Shown here: piece by piece, positions 1 to 8,404 of the stretch
How positions within the stretch are numbered: the stretch's first letter is position 1
Layout: every line of letters starts with the position of its first letter
Assembly: GCA_044227605.1 (NCBI GenBank)
Contig: JBGAWJ010000004.1
Span: 1-32,907, forward strand
Direction: 5' to 3'
Length of the DNA stretch: 32,907 bases
Source of the DNA: JAEUKQ01 sp044227605
GTDB taxonomy: Bacteria; Pseudomonadota; Alphaproteobacteria; JAEUKQ01
Position numbers and translations under genes: made by a program
The notes under the pieces: generated by a model
What the model was told of the DNA's origin: nothing
What the model saw: only the letters and a program-made list of their open reading frames with translations
Databases searched by the model: none

Positions 1-486
1 CGAGGGGTTGTAAAGGTAGGGGAGGAAGTGGAGATTATCGGGTTGAAGGATACGGTTAAGACGACGGTGACGGGAGTTGAGATGTTCCGTAAGTTGTTGG
101 ACAGTGGGGAGGCAGGGGACAATGTGGGGGCGTTGTTGCGTGGGACGAAGCGGGAGGATGTGGAGCGTGGGCAGGTATTGGCGAAGCCTGGGTCGATTAC
201 GCCGCATACGAAATTTAAGGCGGAGGCCTATATTTTAAAGAAAGAAGAGGGAGGGCGCCATACGCCATTCTTTACGAATTACCGGCCGCAATTTTACTTT
301 CGGACGACGGATGTGACGGGTGTGGTGCAGTTGCCAGCTGGTACGGAGATGGTGATGCCGGGTGATAATATAGCGGTGGATGTGCAGTTGATTGCGCCGA
401 TTGCTATGGATGAGGGGTTACGTTTTGCCATTCGTGAGGGCGGCAAGACTGTGGGCGCCGGTGTCGTCACCAAAATCGTCGAATAA
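1..486 (+). CDS. tuf: Elongation factor Tu, C-terminal part (5' end outside window)
   Basis: EF-Tu is the GTPase that delivers aminoacyl-tRNA to the ribosome. The frame is open from base 1 and encodes 161 codons covering the end of domain 2 and all of domain 3. Recognisable EF-Tu segments are RGVVKVGEEVEIIG, FKAEAYILKKEEGGRHTPFF, NYRPQFYFRTTDVTG and the terminal VGAGVVTKIVE. The GTPase domain and start codon lie upstream of the window. It sits 23 bp before rpsJ, the usual end of the str operon joining the S10 operon. Codon use is odd: 13 of 15 Thr codons are ACG, and Gly, Val and Leu are mostly GGG, GTG and TTG. The last 15 or so codons switch to GGC, GCC and GTC. Confidence 0.97.
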   Translation, partial: RGVVKVGEEVEIIGLKDTVKTTVTGVEMFRKLLDSGEAGDNVGALLRGTKREDVERGQVLAKPGSITPHTKFKAEAYILKKEEGGRHTPFFTNYRPQFYFRTTDVTGVVQLPAGTEMVMPGDNIAVDVQLIAPIAMDEGLRFAIREGGKTVGAGVVTKIVE

Positions 487-509
487 TTAACTATTGTAAG
501 ATGTAGAAA

Positions 510-824
510 ATGGAAAATCAAAATATACGCATTCGTTTAAAAGCTTTTGACCATCGTTTATTGGATCAGTCAACCAGTGAGATTGTCAATACTGCTAAAA
601 GGACAGGTGCAAAGATTCGGGGTCCAATCCCCTTGCCAAATCAGATTGAAAGATATACAGTTCTGCGCTCACCACATGGTGATAAGAAAAGTCGTGAGCA
701 ATTTGAAATTCGGACTCATAAAAGGTTAATGGAGATTGTTGAACCCACACCGCAGACGGTTGATGCTTTAATGAAGCTAGATTTGGCTGCAGGCGTGGAT
801 GTAGAAATTAAGTTAAGAAACTAA
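510..824 (+). CDS. rpsJ: 30S ribosomal protein S10
   Basis: S10 is a protein of the 30S head and also partners NusB in transcription antitermination. The 104-residue product has the family length and the typical segments IRIRLKAFDHRLLD, GAKIRGPIPLPN and the loop/strand region SPHGDKKSREQFEIRTHKR. It is the first gene of the S10 operon and follows tuf closely, so it is probably co-transcribed with it. The 91 bp after it, before rplC, is AT-rich and could carry a promoter or a regulatory site, but I see no convincing terminator there. Confidence 0.98.
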   Translation: MENQNIRIRLKAFDHRLLDQSTSEIVNTAKRTGAKIRGPIPLPNQIERYTVLRSPHGDKKSREQFEIRTHKRLMEIVEPTPQTVDALMKLDLAAGVDVEIKLRN

Positions 825-915
825 GGTTAAGGGAAGTTGTTCAACTAAGTTCTTTTATTTGAATGATGGCTATTAAAAAGATTAGTAAAATATAATTTTT
901 TGATTTGGTGGTTTT

Positions 916-1593
916 ATGCGTACTGGTTTAATTGCCCAAAAAGTGGGTATGACACAATATTTTCAGCAAGATGGGACGCCTGTTCCGGTAACGGTTTTGA
1001 AGATTGAATCTTGCCAGGTTGTCGCAGTGAAGACGCAAGAAAAAGATGGGTATAGTGCCATCCAACTTGGGGTTGGTAAAGCGAAGGTAAAAAACGTCAG
1101 TAAGCCGCAACGGGGTCATTTTGCAAAAGCTAAGGTTGAGCCGAAGCGCAAACTTGCAGAATTCCGGGTTTCGGATGATGCTTTATTGCAGGCGGGCGTG
1201 GAAATCACTGTAGATCATTTTGCTACCGGCCAGTTCGTTGATGTGGCGGGTATTACAATCGGTCGGGGATTTGCTGGGGCTATGAAACGTCATAATTTTG
1301 GTGGATTAAGGGCCAGTCATGGTGTGTCCGTTTCCCACCGTAGCCATGGTTCTACAGGTAATCGTCAAGATCCCGGACGTGTTTTCCCGGGCAAAAGGAT
1401 GGCTGGCCACATGGGCCAGGTGCGCGTTACTGTACAAAATTTACAAGTTGTTATGACCAATAAAGAAAAGGGTTTGATTTTGATAAAAGGTTCTGTGCCA
1501 GGTGCAGAGGGTGGCTATTTATTGGTGCGTGATTCGGTTAAGAAGATCCACAAGGATTTGCCTTTCCCTGCCGCTATCGCCCAAACAGTATAA
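916..1593 (+). CDS. rplC: 50S ribosomal protein L3
   Basis: L3 helps organise the peptidyl-transferase centre. The 225-residue product opens with MRTGLIAQKVGMTQYF and carries the signature RQDPGRVFPGKRMAG, whose Gln is the PrmB methylation site in E. coli. The ATG at 916 is preceded by GGTGG with 4 bases between. L4 starts 19 bp downstream in the usual S10 order. Length and motifs are ordinary for alphaproteobacteria. Confidence 0.98.
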   Translation: MRTGLIAQKVGMTQYFQQDGTPVPVTVLKIESCQVVAVKTQEKDGYSAIQLGVGKAKVKNVSKPQRGHFAKAKVEPKRKLAEFRVSDDALLQAGVEITVDHFATGQFVDVAGITIGRGFAGAMKRHNFGGLRASHGVSVSHRSHGSTGNRQDPGRVFPGKRMAGHMGQVRVTVQNLQVVMTNKEKGLILIKGSVPGAEGGYLLVRDSVKKIHKDLPFPAAIAQTV

Positions 1594-1612
1594 TTGAATA
1601 ACAGGTATCATC

Positions 1613-2233
1613 ATGAAAGTTCAGCTTTATTCTTTGGATAATCAACAAGTCGGTGAAATTGATTTGTCCGATCATATTTTTGGGTTGCCTGGCCGTAAGG
1701 ATCTTCTGTCCAGGACTATTAATTGGCAGTTAGCTAAGCGCCGCTCTGGAAACCATAAAAGTAAAGAAATTGGTGATATTAGTGGAACGACCAAAAAACC
1801 ATGGGCGCAAAAAGGAACTGGTCAAGCGCGTCAAGGTAGTTTGCGTTCGCCGCAGTTCCGTAAGGGGGCCGTGATTTTCGGTCCGGTTGTTCGTAGTCAT
1901 GCGCATGATTTGAACAAGAAAGTTCGTAAACTTGCTTTAAAAACGGCTTTATCTGTCAAGCAAGCAGAAGGTAAATTATTAATTCTGGATAATGCTGATT
2001 TAGATTCAGCAAAAACTAAAGATTTGGCTGTGGCAGTTGAGAAATTTGGTTGGAATTCAGTATTACTTATTGACGGCAACCAATTAAATGAGAATTTGGT
2101 GCGCGCGTCTTCTAGTTTGTCGCATTTTGACATTTTACCACAGCAGGGGGCGAATGTTTATGACATCTTACGTCACGATATGCTGGTGCTAACTCAGTCG
2201 GCCGTGCGTAGTTTAGAGGAGAGGTTAGCATGA
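1613..2233 (+). CDS. rplD: 50S ribosomal protein L4
   Basis: L4 is an early-assembly 50S protein whose loop lines the exit tunnel. The 206-residue product contains the tunnel-loop signature GTGQARQGSLRSPQFRKGAV (about residues 68-87). In E. coli this protein autoregulates the S10 operon, but that leader mechanism is not established in alphaproteobacteria and I see no matching leader here. The stop overlaps the start of rplW in an ATGA junction at 2230, suggesting translational coupling. Confidence 0.98.
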   Translation: MKVQLYSLDNQQVGEIDLSDHIFGLPGRKDLLSRTINWQLAKRRSGNHKSKEIGDISGTTKKPWAQKGTGQARQGSLRSPQFRKGAVIFGPVVRSHAHDLNKKVRKLALKTALSVKQAEGKLLILDNADLDSAKTKDLAVAVEKFGWNSVLLIDGNQLNENLVRASSSLSHFDILPQQGANVYDILRHDMLVLTQSAVRSLEERLA

Positions 2234-2559
2234 TAAAGAAGAAAGAAGCCGCTGTTGAGAACAATAAAAACTTAGCATCGATGTATGACATGATCCGTTC
2301 GCCCATTATTACCGAAAAGGCCACTTTTGTTTCGCAATTTCGGCAATTTACCTTCCATGTTCCTTTGACAGCAACCAAAATTGAAGTGCGGGAAGCAGTT
2401 GAGACGGTTTTTAAAGTTAAGGTGATGGCCGTCAATACTTTGCGTCAGAAGGGCAAAGTCAAGTTGTTTCGCGGTCGCCGCGGTGTGCGTTCTGATTATA
2501 AAAAAGCTATTGTTACTTTGGCAGAAGGCCAAAGTATTGATGTAAATACTGGAGTTTAG
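2230..2559 (+). CDS. rplW: 50S ribosomal protein L23
   Basis: L23 surrounds the exit tunnel and is the docking point for trigger factor and SRP. The 109-residue product has the family core YDMIRSPIITEKAT near residue 19 and VNTLRQKGKVKLFRGRRG near residue 73. The first 17 residues form a Lys-rich extension before the usual core. The ATG at 2230 overlaps the rplD stop; an in-frame ATG at 2281 would give a more typical N-terminus, but the coupled start is more likely. rplB follows after 5 bp. Confidence 0.96.
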   Translation: MIKKKEAAVENNKNLASMYDMIRSPIITEKATFVSQFRQFTFHVPLTATKIEVREAVETVFKVKVMAVNTLRQKGKVKLFRGRRGVRSDYKKAIVTLAEGQSIDVNTGV

Positions 2560-2564
2560 GAACT

Positions 2565-3386
2565 ATGGCATTAAAAACTTATAGGCCGGTTACGCCATCC
2601 AGTCGCGGACTTATTTTAGTTGACCGCTCTGATTTATATAAGGGGCGGCCTGAAAAATCTTTAACAGAAGGTTTGCGAAAATCGGGTGGGCGTAATAACA
2701 ACGGCCGTATTACCGCTTGGCGCATTGGTGGCGGTCATAAACAACTGTATCGTTTAATTGATTTTAAGCGTCGTAAATTTGATATGCCAGCAGTTGTTGA
2801 GCGGTTGGAGTATGATCCAAATCGCACCGCTTTTATTGCTTTAATTAAGTACGAAGATGGTGAGCAAAGCTATATTTTAGCGCCGCAACGCTTGAAAACT
2901 GGTGATCAAGTGATTTCAGGTGAGCGGGTTGATGTGAAGCCGGGAAATGCCATGCCTTTAAAAAGCATTCCAGTTGGTACGATTGTGCATAATGTGGAAT
3001 TAAAACCAGGTAAGGGAGGCCAGTTTGCCCGTGCCGCAGGTTCTTATGTGCAAATTGTCGGTCGTGATGGGTCTTATATCCAGTTGCGGATGAGTTCAGG
3101 AGAGTTGCGTATTGTCCGGGCTGAATGCATGGCGACAATTGGCGCAATTTCAAACCCTGATCAACAAAACGTTAAAATTGGTAAAGCGGGCCGCCATCGT
3201 TGGATGGGTGTTCGGATGAGTGTTCGTGGTAACGCCATGAACCCAGTTGACCATCCTCACGGGGGACGTGGGAATAAAGGAACGCATCCCAAAACTCCTT
3301 GGGGTAAGGGAACAAAGGGTAACAAAACACGTCATAACAAGAAAACCGATGGCTTTATTATCCGCAGCCGTCATGTTGTGAATTAG
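2565..3386 (+). CDS. rplB: 50S ribosomal protein L2
   Basis: L2 is a primary 23S rRNA binder needed for subunit association and peptidyl transfer. The 273-residue product has the standard opening MALKTYRPVTPSSRG, GRITAWRIGGGHKQLYR and the conserved NPVDHPHGGRGNKG segment with the functionally important His. The C-terminal Lys/Arg-rich tail KTRHNKKTDGFIIRSR is normal. Start at 2565 has an AGGA motif just upstream. Confidence 0.98.
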   Translation: MALKTYRPVTPSSRGLILVDRSDLYKGRPEKSLTEGLRKSGGRNNNGRITAWRIGGGHKQLYRLIDFKRRKFDMPAVVERLEYDPNRTAFIALIKYEDGEQSYILAPQRLKTGDQVISGERVDVKPGNAMPLKSIPVGTIVHNVELKPGKGGQFARAAGSYVQIVGRDGSYIQLRMSSGELRIVRAECMATIGAISNPDQQNVKIGKAGRHRWMGVRMSVRGNAMNPVDHPHGGRGNKGTHPKTPWGKGTKGNKTRHNKKTDGFIIRSRHVVN

Positions 3387-3404
3387 GTAAGGAGATTATA
3401 AGGT

Positions 3405-3683
3405 ATGCCACGTTCGATTTGGAAAGGCCCTTTTGTTGACGGTTATTTGTTGAAGAAGGCTGATGTATCGCGTGCTTCAGGTCGCAATGAAGTCATTAAA
3501 ATTTGGTCTAGACGTTCAACTGTTCTTCCCCAATTTGTAGGATTAACTTTTGGTGTTTACAATGGACGCAAGTTTTTGCCGGTGTTTGTTACAGAAAATA
3601 TGATAGGTCATAAATTTGGTGAATTTTCTCCAACACGCACCTTTGCGGGTCATGCTGGTGATAAAAAGGCTAAAAGGACATAA
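3405..3683 (+). CDS. rpsS: 30S ribosomal protein S19
   Basis: S19 sits in the 30S head and contacts S13 and the A-site finger. The 92-residue protein has the family signatures RSIWKGPFVD, STVLPQFVG and FSPTRTFAGHAGDKKAKR. It lies between rplB and rplV as expected, with only 2 bp before the rplV start. Confidence 0.98.
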   Translation: MPRSIWKGPFVDGYLLKKADVSRASGRNEVIKIWSRRSTVLPQFVGLTFGVYNGRKFLPVFVTENMIGHKFGEFSPTRTFAGHAGDKKAKRT

Positions 3684-3685
3684 AA

Positions 3686-4075
3686 ATGAGTAAGAAGAAA
3701 ACAGTTCGTCGCTTCGCTGATACGGAAGCAGTGGCAAAAGTGTATAACTTAAAGGGCAGTCCACAGAAGTTGAATTTGGTGGCTCAGATGATCAGGGGAC
3801 TGCCTGTTCAGCCAGCCCTTGCCCATTTGACATTGTCAAAACGTCGAATCGCCAATGAAGTTAAGAAAGCCTTGCAATCAGCAATTGCGAATGCGGAAAA
3901 TAACCATCAATTAGACATTGATCGCCTATATGTATCGGAAGCTACGGTTGGCAGAGCTTTTATCATGAAGCGTTTTCATGCGCGTGCGCGTGGACGTGGA
4001 GCCCGGGTGGAAAAAATTTGGAGTCATCTTACCGTGGTAGTGCGTGAGCAAAGTCAGCAGAAGGAGAATTCTTAA
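3686..4075 (+). CDS. rplV: 50S ribosomal protein L22
   Basis: L22 lines the exit tunnel with its long beta hairpin. The 129-residue protein shows SPQKLNLVAQMIRGLPV near the start and the hairpin region GRAFIMKRFHARARGRGAR near residues 92-110. The N-terminal extension before the core is slightly long but within alphaproteobacterial range. Its stop codon directly abuts the ATG of rpsC at 4076, so the pair is likely coupled. Confidence 0.98.
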   Translation: MSKKKTVRRFADTEAVAKVYNLKGSPQKLNLVAQMIRGLPVQPALAHLTLSKRRIANEVKKALQSAIANAENNHQLDIDRLYVSEATVGRAFIMKRFHARARGRGARVEKIWSHLTVVVREQSQQKENS

Positions 4076-4762
4076 ATGGGTCAGAAAGTTAACCCTACCA
4101 GCTTACGTCTGGGAATCAACAAGACATGGGATTCACGTTGGTACGCCCCAGCGGGGAAATATGCAGAGTTATTGCATCAAGATTTGGAATTACGCCGTTA
4201 TCTAATGAAACGCCTAGAGCAGGCTGGCGTTAGCCGCATCGTTATTGAGAGGCCAACCAAAAAAGCCAAGATTACTATTCATAGTGCGCGTCCTGGGGTT
4301 GTTATTGGTAAAAAGGGAACGGATATTGAAAAATTACGTAGTGATCTGAGTAAGCTAGCGAAAAGCGATGTCAGTTTAAATATTGTGGAGATTCGTAAAC
4401 CGGAACTCGATGCTAAATTAATTGCCGAGGGTATTGCCCAACAATTAGAGCGTCGGGTAGCTTTCCGCCGTGCGATGAAACGGGCGGTGCAGTCCGCCAT
4501 GCGTTTAGGGGCTTTGGGTATAAGGATCAATTGTGGCGGCCGTTTGGGTGGCGCAGAAATTGCCCGGGTTGAATGGTACCGTGAAGGTCGTGTTCCTTTA
4601 CATACATTGCGCGCCGATATCGATCATGGTCAGGCAACGGCAATGACGACATACGGAACATGTGGAATTAAGGTTTGGGTGTATAAGGGTGATATTATGG
4701 CCCATGACCCAATGGCACAGGATAAAAAGCTGCAAGAATCATCACCTACGAAAGCGGTATAA
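4076..4762 (+). CDS. rpsC: 30S ribosomal protein S3
   Basis: S3 forms part of the mRNA entry channel. The 228-residue product starts MGQKVNPTSLRLGI, has a KH RNA-binding loop GVVIGKKGTDIEKLR (about residues 74-88) and the C-terminal domain with INCGGRLGGAEIARVEWYREG and HTLRADIDHG. Length is normal. It follows rplV with no spacer. Confidence 0.98.
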   Translation: MGQKVNPTSLRLGINKTWDSRWYAPAGKYAELLHQDLELRRYLMKRLEQAGVSRIVIERPTKKAKITIHSARPGVVIGKKGTDIEKLRSDLSKLAKSDVSLNIVEIRKPELDAKLIAEGIAQQLERRVAFRRAMKRAVQSAMRLGALGIRINCGGRLGGAEIARVEWYREGRVPLHTLRADIDHGQATAMTTYGTCGIKVWVYKGDIMAHDPMAQDKKLQESSPTKAV

Positions 4763-4788
4763 GGAAAACGGGTAAAAGGTAGTTTAAC

Positions 4789-5208
4789 ATGTTAGCACCA
4801 AAAAGAACAAAATATCGTAAGGCTCATAAAGGGCGCATTCATGGGTTGTCGCGGTCTGCGACTTCCCTGAATTTCGGTTCCTTTGGCTTAAAGGCAACAG
4901 AACCTGGGCGAGTATCTGCAAGACAGATTGAATCAGCGAGGCGAGCGATTACTAGGCATATGAAAAGATTGGGTCGTATTTGGATTAGGATTTTTCCAGA
5001 TATCCCAGTGTCAGTCAAGCCAGCGGAAGTCCGGATGGGTAGTGGTAAGGGATCGCCCGAATTTTGGGTAGCTCGTGTGAAGCCTGGGCGTATCATGTTT
5101 GAGATTGATGGGGTTCCGGTGGATTTAGCTAAGCGTGCCTTTGAGTTGGCTTCCGCCAAGTTACCTATAACAACGCGCTTTATTGCCCGTTTTGTTGAGG
5201 AGAAGTAA
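4789..5208 (+). CDS. rplP: 50S ribosomal protein L16
   Basis: L16 helps position tRNA in the 50S A site. The 139-residue protein begins MLAPKRTKYRKAHKGR and contains RMGSGKGSPEFWVARVKPGR near residues 81-99, the region that carries an Arg hydroxylated by YcfD/RoxA in E. coli. The gene lies between rpsC and rpmC, with 3 bp before rpmC. Confidence 0.98.
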   Translation: MLAPKRTKYRKAHKGRIHGLSRSATSLNFGSFGLKATEPGRVSARQIESARRAITRHMKRLGRIWIRIFPDIPVSVKPAEVRMGSGKGSPEFWVARVKPGRIMFEIDGVPVDLAKRAFELASAKLPITTRFIARFVEEK

Positions 5209-5211
5209 GTT

Positions 5212-5409
5212 ATGAAGCAAGAAGATTTGCGTGGGAAAACGGTAGATCAATTACGGGCTGAACTTGTTTCTTTGAAAAAAGAAAGTTTTAATTTGCGTTT
5301 TCAGCAGGTAAATGGTCAATTGCAAAATAGCAACCGCATTCGTGTGGTGCGTCGTCAGGCTGCTCGTGTATTAACATTTTTGAATCAACAACAGACCACC
5401 AAAGAGTAA
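5212..5409 (+). CDS. rpmC: 50S ribosomal protein L29
   Basis: L29 is a small two-helix protein near the tunnel exit, beside L23. The 65-residue product has the family pattern DLRGKTVDQLRAEL, KKESFNLRFQQ and NSNRIRVVRRQAARVLTF. Its position between rplP and rpsQ fits the canonical order. Confidence 0.97.
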   Translation: MKQEDLRGKTVDQLRAELVSLKKESFNLRFQQVNGQLQNSNRIRVVRRQAARVLTFLNQQQTTKE

Positions 5410-5456
5410 AATTAGTTTATCGCTGTGGCGGTAGAATTTATTAAGGATTTTTTAAA

Positions 5457-5741
5457 ATGTCGAAACGTGTGTTACAAGGGGTTGTGGTTAGCGATAAGAT
5501 GCAGAAAACCGTTGTTGTTCAAGTGGAACGTCGTGTCATGCATTCGCTTTATCATAAATATCTGCGCAAATATAAAAAGTATTCGGCTCATGATGCAGAA
5601 GGTGCATGCCGTATGGGAGATGTTGTTGAAATTCAAGAATGTCCGCCGATTTCTAAAACCAAGAAGTGGGAAGTGATTTCTCGCAAGGGGACACAATCAA
5701 ACGGCGCGAATGAGTCAACAGCTTCGGCTCAGGAGATATAA
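5457..5741 (+). CDS. rpsQ: 30S ribosomal protein S17
   Basis: S17 is an OB-fold primary 16S rRNA binder. The 94-residue product shows RVLQGVVVSDKMQKTVVV at the start, then HSLYHKYLRKYKKY and GDVVEIQECPPISKTKKW. The C-terminal tail after residue 80 is Ser/Asn-rich and variable in the family. The ATG at 5457 has AAGGA about 10 bases upstream. A longer overlapping reading frame in another phase is a shadow. Confidence 0.97.
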   Translation: MSKRVLQGVVVSDKMQKTVVVQVERRVMHSLYHKYLRKYKKYSAHDAEGACRMGDVVEIQECPPISKTKKWEVISRKGTQSNGANESTASAQEI

Positions 5742-5743
5742 TT

Positions 5744-6112
5744 ATGATTCAAATGCAATCAAATTTAGAAGTTGCCGATAATTCTGGAGCCAAGCGGGTG
5801 CAGTGTATAAAAGTTTTGGGCGGTTCTATGCGGCGCTATGCAACGGTTGGTGACGTTATTGTCGTTTCTGTTAAAGATGCCATCCCGCGCGGTCGCGTTA
5901 AAAAGGGAGATGTCCATCAAGCGGTTATCGTGCGTACCTCACGCCATATACACCGTAATGACGGAACGTCTATCCGTTTTGATGCTAATGCAGCAGTATT
6001 GATTAATAAGCAGCGTGAGCCAATTGGAACCCGTATTTTTGGGCCCGTCACCCGCGAATTAAGGTCAAAAAATTTTATGAAGATCATCTCTTTGGCCCCA
6101 GAGGTTTTGTAA
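5744..6112 (+). CDS. rplN: 50S ribosomal protein L14
   Basis: L14 binds 23S rRNA at the subunit interface and contacts 16S helix 14. The 122-residue product has the classic opening MIQMQSNLEVADNSGAKR, VKDAIPRGRVKKGDVHQAV and the end GPVTRELR.KNFMKIISLAPEVL. It starts 2 bp after rpsQ. The 82-bp AT-rich spacer before rplX could hold an internal promoter; no clear -10/-35 pair was picked out. Confidence 0.98.
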   Translation: MIQMQSNLEVADNSGAKRVQCIKVLGGSMRRYATVGDVIVVSVKDAIPRGRVKKGDVHQAVIVRTSRHIHRNDGTSIRFDANAAVLINKQREPIGTRIFGPVTRELRSKNFMKIISLAPEVL

Positions 6113-6194
6113 AACCAGGGATTATCTTTATTCGTGTTCATTAATAATTATTATATATTTGGGTTAGCAAGAAAGATAAATATAGGTTCTCAAT

Positions 6195-6515
6195 ATGCCA
6201 GCGAAATTTAAAATTAAAAAGGGCGATAAAGTTATTGTGATTTCAGGTCGCAGCAAGGGGCAGCAGGGCGAAGTCCTGAAAGTCTTGCGGGAAGATGAGC
6301 GCGTTATTGTGCAAGGCGCTAATTTGGTTAAAAGGCATACAAAGCCGTCTGCAAAATCCGCCGGTGGAATGGTACAGAAAGAAGCAACTATTCATATTTC
6401 GAATGTTGCCCATATTGATCCCGTTGAGGGGAAGCCGACAAAAGTTGGCTATCAAATTTTGGAAGGTCGTAAGATTCGGGTATCGCGTCGCTCCGGCCAA
6501 CCTATCGATCGTTAA
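6195..6515 (+). CDS. rplX: 50S ribosomal protein L24
   Basis: L24 initiates 50S assembly. The 106-residue protein contains the KOW motif KGDKVIVISGRSKGQQG at residues 9-25, and NLVKRHTKPS and SNVAHIDPVEGKPTKVG further on. Length and position between rplN and rplE are standard. Confidence 0.97.
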   Translation: MPAKFKIKKGDKVIVISGRSKGQQGEVLKVLREDERVIVQGANLVKRHTKPSAKSAGGMVQKEATIHISNVAHIDPVEGKPTKVGYQILEGRKIRVSRRSGQPIDR

Positions 6516-6526
6516 AGAGGTAAATT

Positions 6527-7066
6527 ATGGCACGCTTTAAAGAAAATTATTATAATGTGATCCGCCCAAAATTGATGAAGGATTTTGGGTATAAGAACTT
6601 AATGCAAACTCCTCGGTTGGAAAAAATTGTTGTCAATATGGGGGTTGGTAAGGCGGCACAAGACAGTAAAAAAATTAATACTGCTGTTGAGGAACTAACG
6701 CTGATTACAGGGCAGAAGCCCGTTGTAACCAAGGCAAGAAAATCAATTGCGACATTTAAACTGCGCCAAGGGATGCCCATTGGTTGCAAGGTCACGTTAC
6801 GTGGCAACCGGATGTATGAATTTTTGGATCGCTTGGTAACCATCGCTTTACCGCGTGTCCGCGATTTTCGCGGTATTTCTGGTAAAAGTTTTGATGGTGC
6901 GGGCAACTATTCTTTCGGATTAAAAGAACAGATTGTGTTTCCTGAAATCAATTACGACAAAATTGATCAAATCAGAGGAATGGATATTATCATCGTAACG
7001 TCCGCTAAAACAAATGATGAGGCAAAAGCTTTGTTAAAGGCTTTTGACATGCCTTTAACCGCTTAA
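6527..7066 (+). CDS. rplE: 50S ribosomal protein L5
   Basis: L5 binds 5S rRNA with L18 and makes the B1b bridge to S13. The 179-residue product has LEKIVVNMGVGKA, TGQKPVVTKARKSIATFKLR and GNYSFGLKEQIVFPEI, all typical of bacterial L5. It lies between rplX (11 bp spacer) and rpsN. Confidence 0.98.
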   Translation: MARFKENYYNVIRPKLMKDFGYKNLMQTPRLEKIVVNMGVGKAAQDSKKINTAVEELTLITGQKPVVTKARKSIATFKLRQGMPIGCKVTLRGNRMYEFLDRLVTIALPRVRDFRGISGKSFDGAGNYSFGLKEQIVFPEINYDKIDQIRGMDIIIVTSAKTNDEAKALLKAFDMPLTA

Positions 7067-7090
7067 TTGAAATGTCTTAAGGGAGACAAA

Positions 7091-7396
7091 ATGGCAAAGA
7101 CTAGCTCAATTGAAAATAATAAAAAACGCGAACGGCTAACCAAGCAATATGCTGTTCGCCGGCAAGTGTTAAAAGATTTGATTATGAATGCTGATACCCC
7201 GATGGAGGAGCGTTTTACGGCTCAGATGAAACTGGCCCAACTTCCAAGGAATTCCTCAAAAACACGTGTCCATCTGCGTTGTTTGTTGACGGGTCGTACC
7301 CGGGGGAATTATCAGAAATTTAAGTTATCACGATTATCGCTTCGGAAGCTGGCCTCAAATGGTCAGATCCCTGGTATGGTCAAAGCTAGTTGGTAA
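7091..7396 (+). CDS. rpsN: 30S ribosomal protein S14 (long, zinc-free type)
   Basis: S14 is a late-assembly protein of the 30S head. I place the start at the ATG at 7091 (MAKTSSIENNKKRE), preceded by AAGGGAGA; an upstream in-frame TTG at 7067 overlaps the end of rplE and has no support. The 101-residue product is the long form without a CxxC zinc ribbon, ending LSRLSLRKLASNGQIPGMVK. This paralogue type does not need zinc. Confidence 0.97.
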   Translation: MAKTSSIENNKKRERLTKQYAVRRQVLKDLIMNADTPMEERFTAQMKLAQLPRNSSKTRVHLRCLLTGRTRGNYQKFKLSRLSLRKLASNGQIPGMVKASW

Positions 7397-7414
7397 GTAA
7401 TTGAGGACGAAAAG

Positions 7415-7813
7415 ATGTCAGTAACAGATCCTTTAGGTGATATGCTCACTCGTATTAGGAACGGCCAAAAGGCTGGTTTATCCAAAGTTTCCGCCCCTAA
7501 ATCCAAATTGCAGGAGAACGTTCTTGCGGTTTTGAAGAAGGAAGGCTACATTCGCGATTATCAGGCCATTGATGGAGATTCAGGAAAAAATTCCTTAAAT
7601 ATTGAATTAAAATATTTTGAAGGCCAGCCTGTGATTCGCGAAATTACTCGTGTATCGAAACCCGGCCGCCGCATTTATGTGGGTGTCGTTAGTATCCCGC
7701 GGGTTTATAATGGATTGGGGGTTGCTATTTTGTCCACACCGCAAGGAGTGATGACGGATAGTGAGGCTCGTGCTGCCCATACAGGCGGCGAATTACTATG
7801 TCGCGTTTTTTAG
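7415..7813 (+). CDS. rpsH: 30S ribosomal protein S8
   Basis: S8 is a primary binder of the 16S central domain; in E. coli it also represses the spc operon. The 132-residue protein starts MSVTDPLGDMLTRIRNGQKA and contains SKPGRRIYVG and STPQGVMTDSEAR. Nothing in the local sequence shows whether it regulates this cluster. Confidence 0.98.
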   Translation: MSVTDPLGDMLTRIRNGQKAGLSKVSAPKSKLQENVLAVLKKEGYIRDYQAIDGDSGKNSLNIELKYFEGQPVIREITRVSKPGRRIYVGVVSIPRVYNGLGVAILSTPQGVMTDSEARAAHTGGELLCRVF

Positions 7814-7825
7814 GAAAAGTTGATT

Positions 7826-8365
7826 ATGTCTCGTATTGGAAGAAATCCGATTGTACTCCCTGCTGGTGTTAATGTTCAAGTGGTTGGAACAACGGTTAAG
7901 GCAAAAGGTAAAATGGGTGAACTTGCGTTGTCTATAGGCGATCAAGTCAAGGTTGAGCAGCAAAACGATAAGCTGGTTGTTAGCCCTGTCAAAGATAATA
8001 GCCAGGGGAAGGTTATGTGGGGGACAGTCCGGAATTTATTGCGAAATTTGGTAACCGGGGTTTCTGAAGGATATTCAAAAATTCTTGAAATTAACGGTGT
8101 TGGCTTCCGTGCTGCTATCCAAGCAAAATCGTTACAATTGCAGGTTGGTTACAGTCATGATATAGTTTATCCCATTCCTTCGGATGTAACTATTAAAGTG
8201 ACTGGCGATAAAGCTAACGTTGTTACCGTGAGTGGGTTAGATAAACAGCGTGTTGGCCAAGTTGCCTCCGAAATAAGGTCTTTTAGGCCGCCTGAGCCTT
8301 ACCAGGGCAAGGGGATTAAATACAGCACAGAAAAAGTCCGGCGTAAAGAAGGCAAGAAGAAGTAA
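7826..8365 (+). CDS. rplF: 50S ribosomal protein L6
   Basis: L6 lies near the factor-binding site of the 50S subunit. The start chosen is ATG 7826 (MSRIGRNPIVLPAGV), 6 bases after the Shine-Dalgarno-like AGGAAAAG; an in-frame TTG at 7820 is less likely. The 179-residue product has the two repeated L6 domains and the conserved C-terminal RPPEPYQGKGIKY followed by a Lys-rich tail. Confidence 0.97.
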   Translation: MSRIGRNPIVLPAGVNVQVVGTTVKAKGKMGELALSIGDQVKVEQQNDKLVVSPVKDNSQGKVMWGTVRNLLRNLVTGVSEGYSKILEINGVGFRAAIQAKSLQLQVGYSHDIVYPIPSDVTIKVTGDKANVVTVSGLDKQRVGQVASEIRSFRPPEPYQGKGIKYSTEKVRRKEGKKK

Positions 8366-8404
8366 TTGGTTGTTTAATGTTTTTTTAGATGTAGAGAGTT
8401 AGCC

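Noticed and set aside
5425..5676. Overlapping 83-codon frame in rpsQ
   Set aside because: It reads through most of rpsQ in another phase and has no family features; rpsQ itself is unmistakable.
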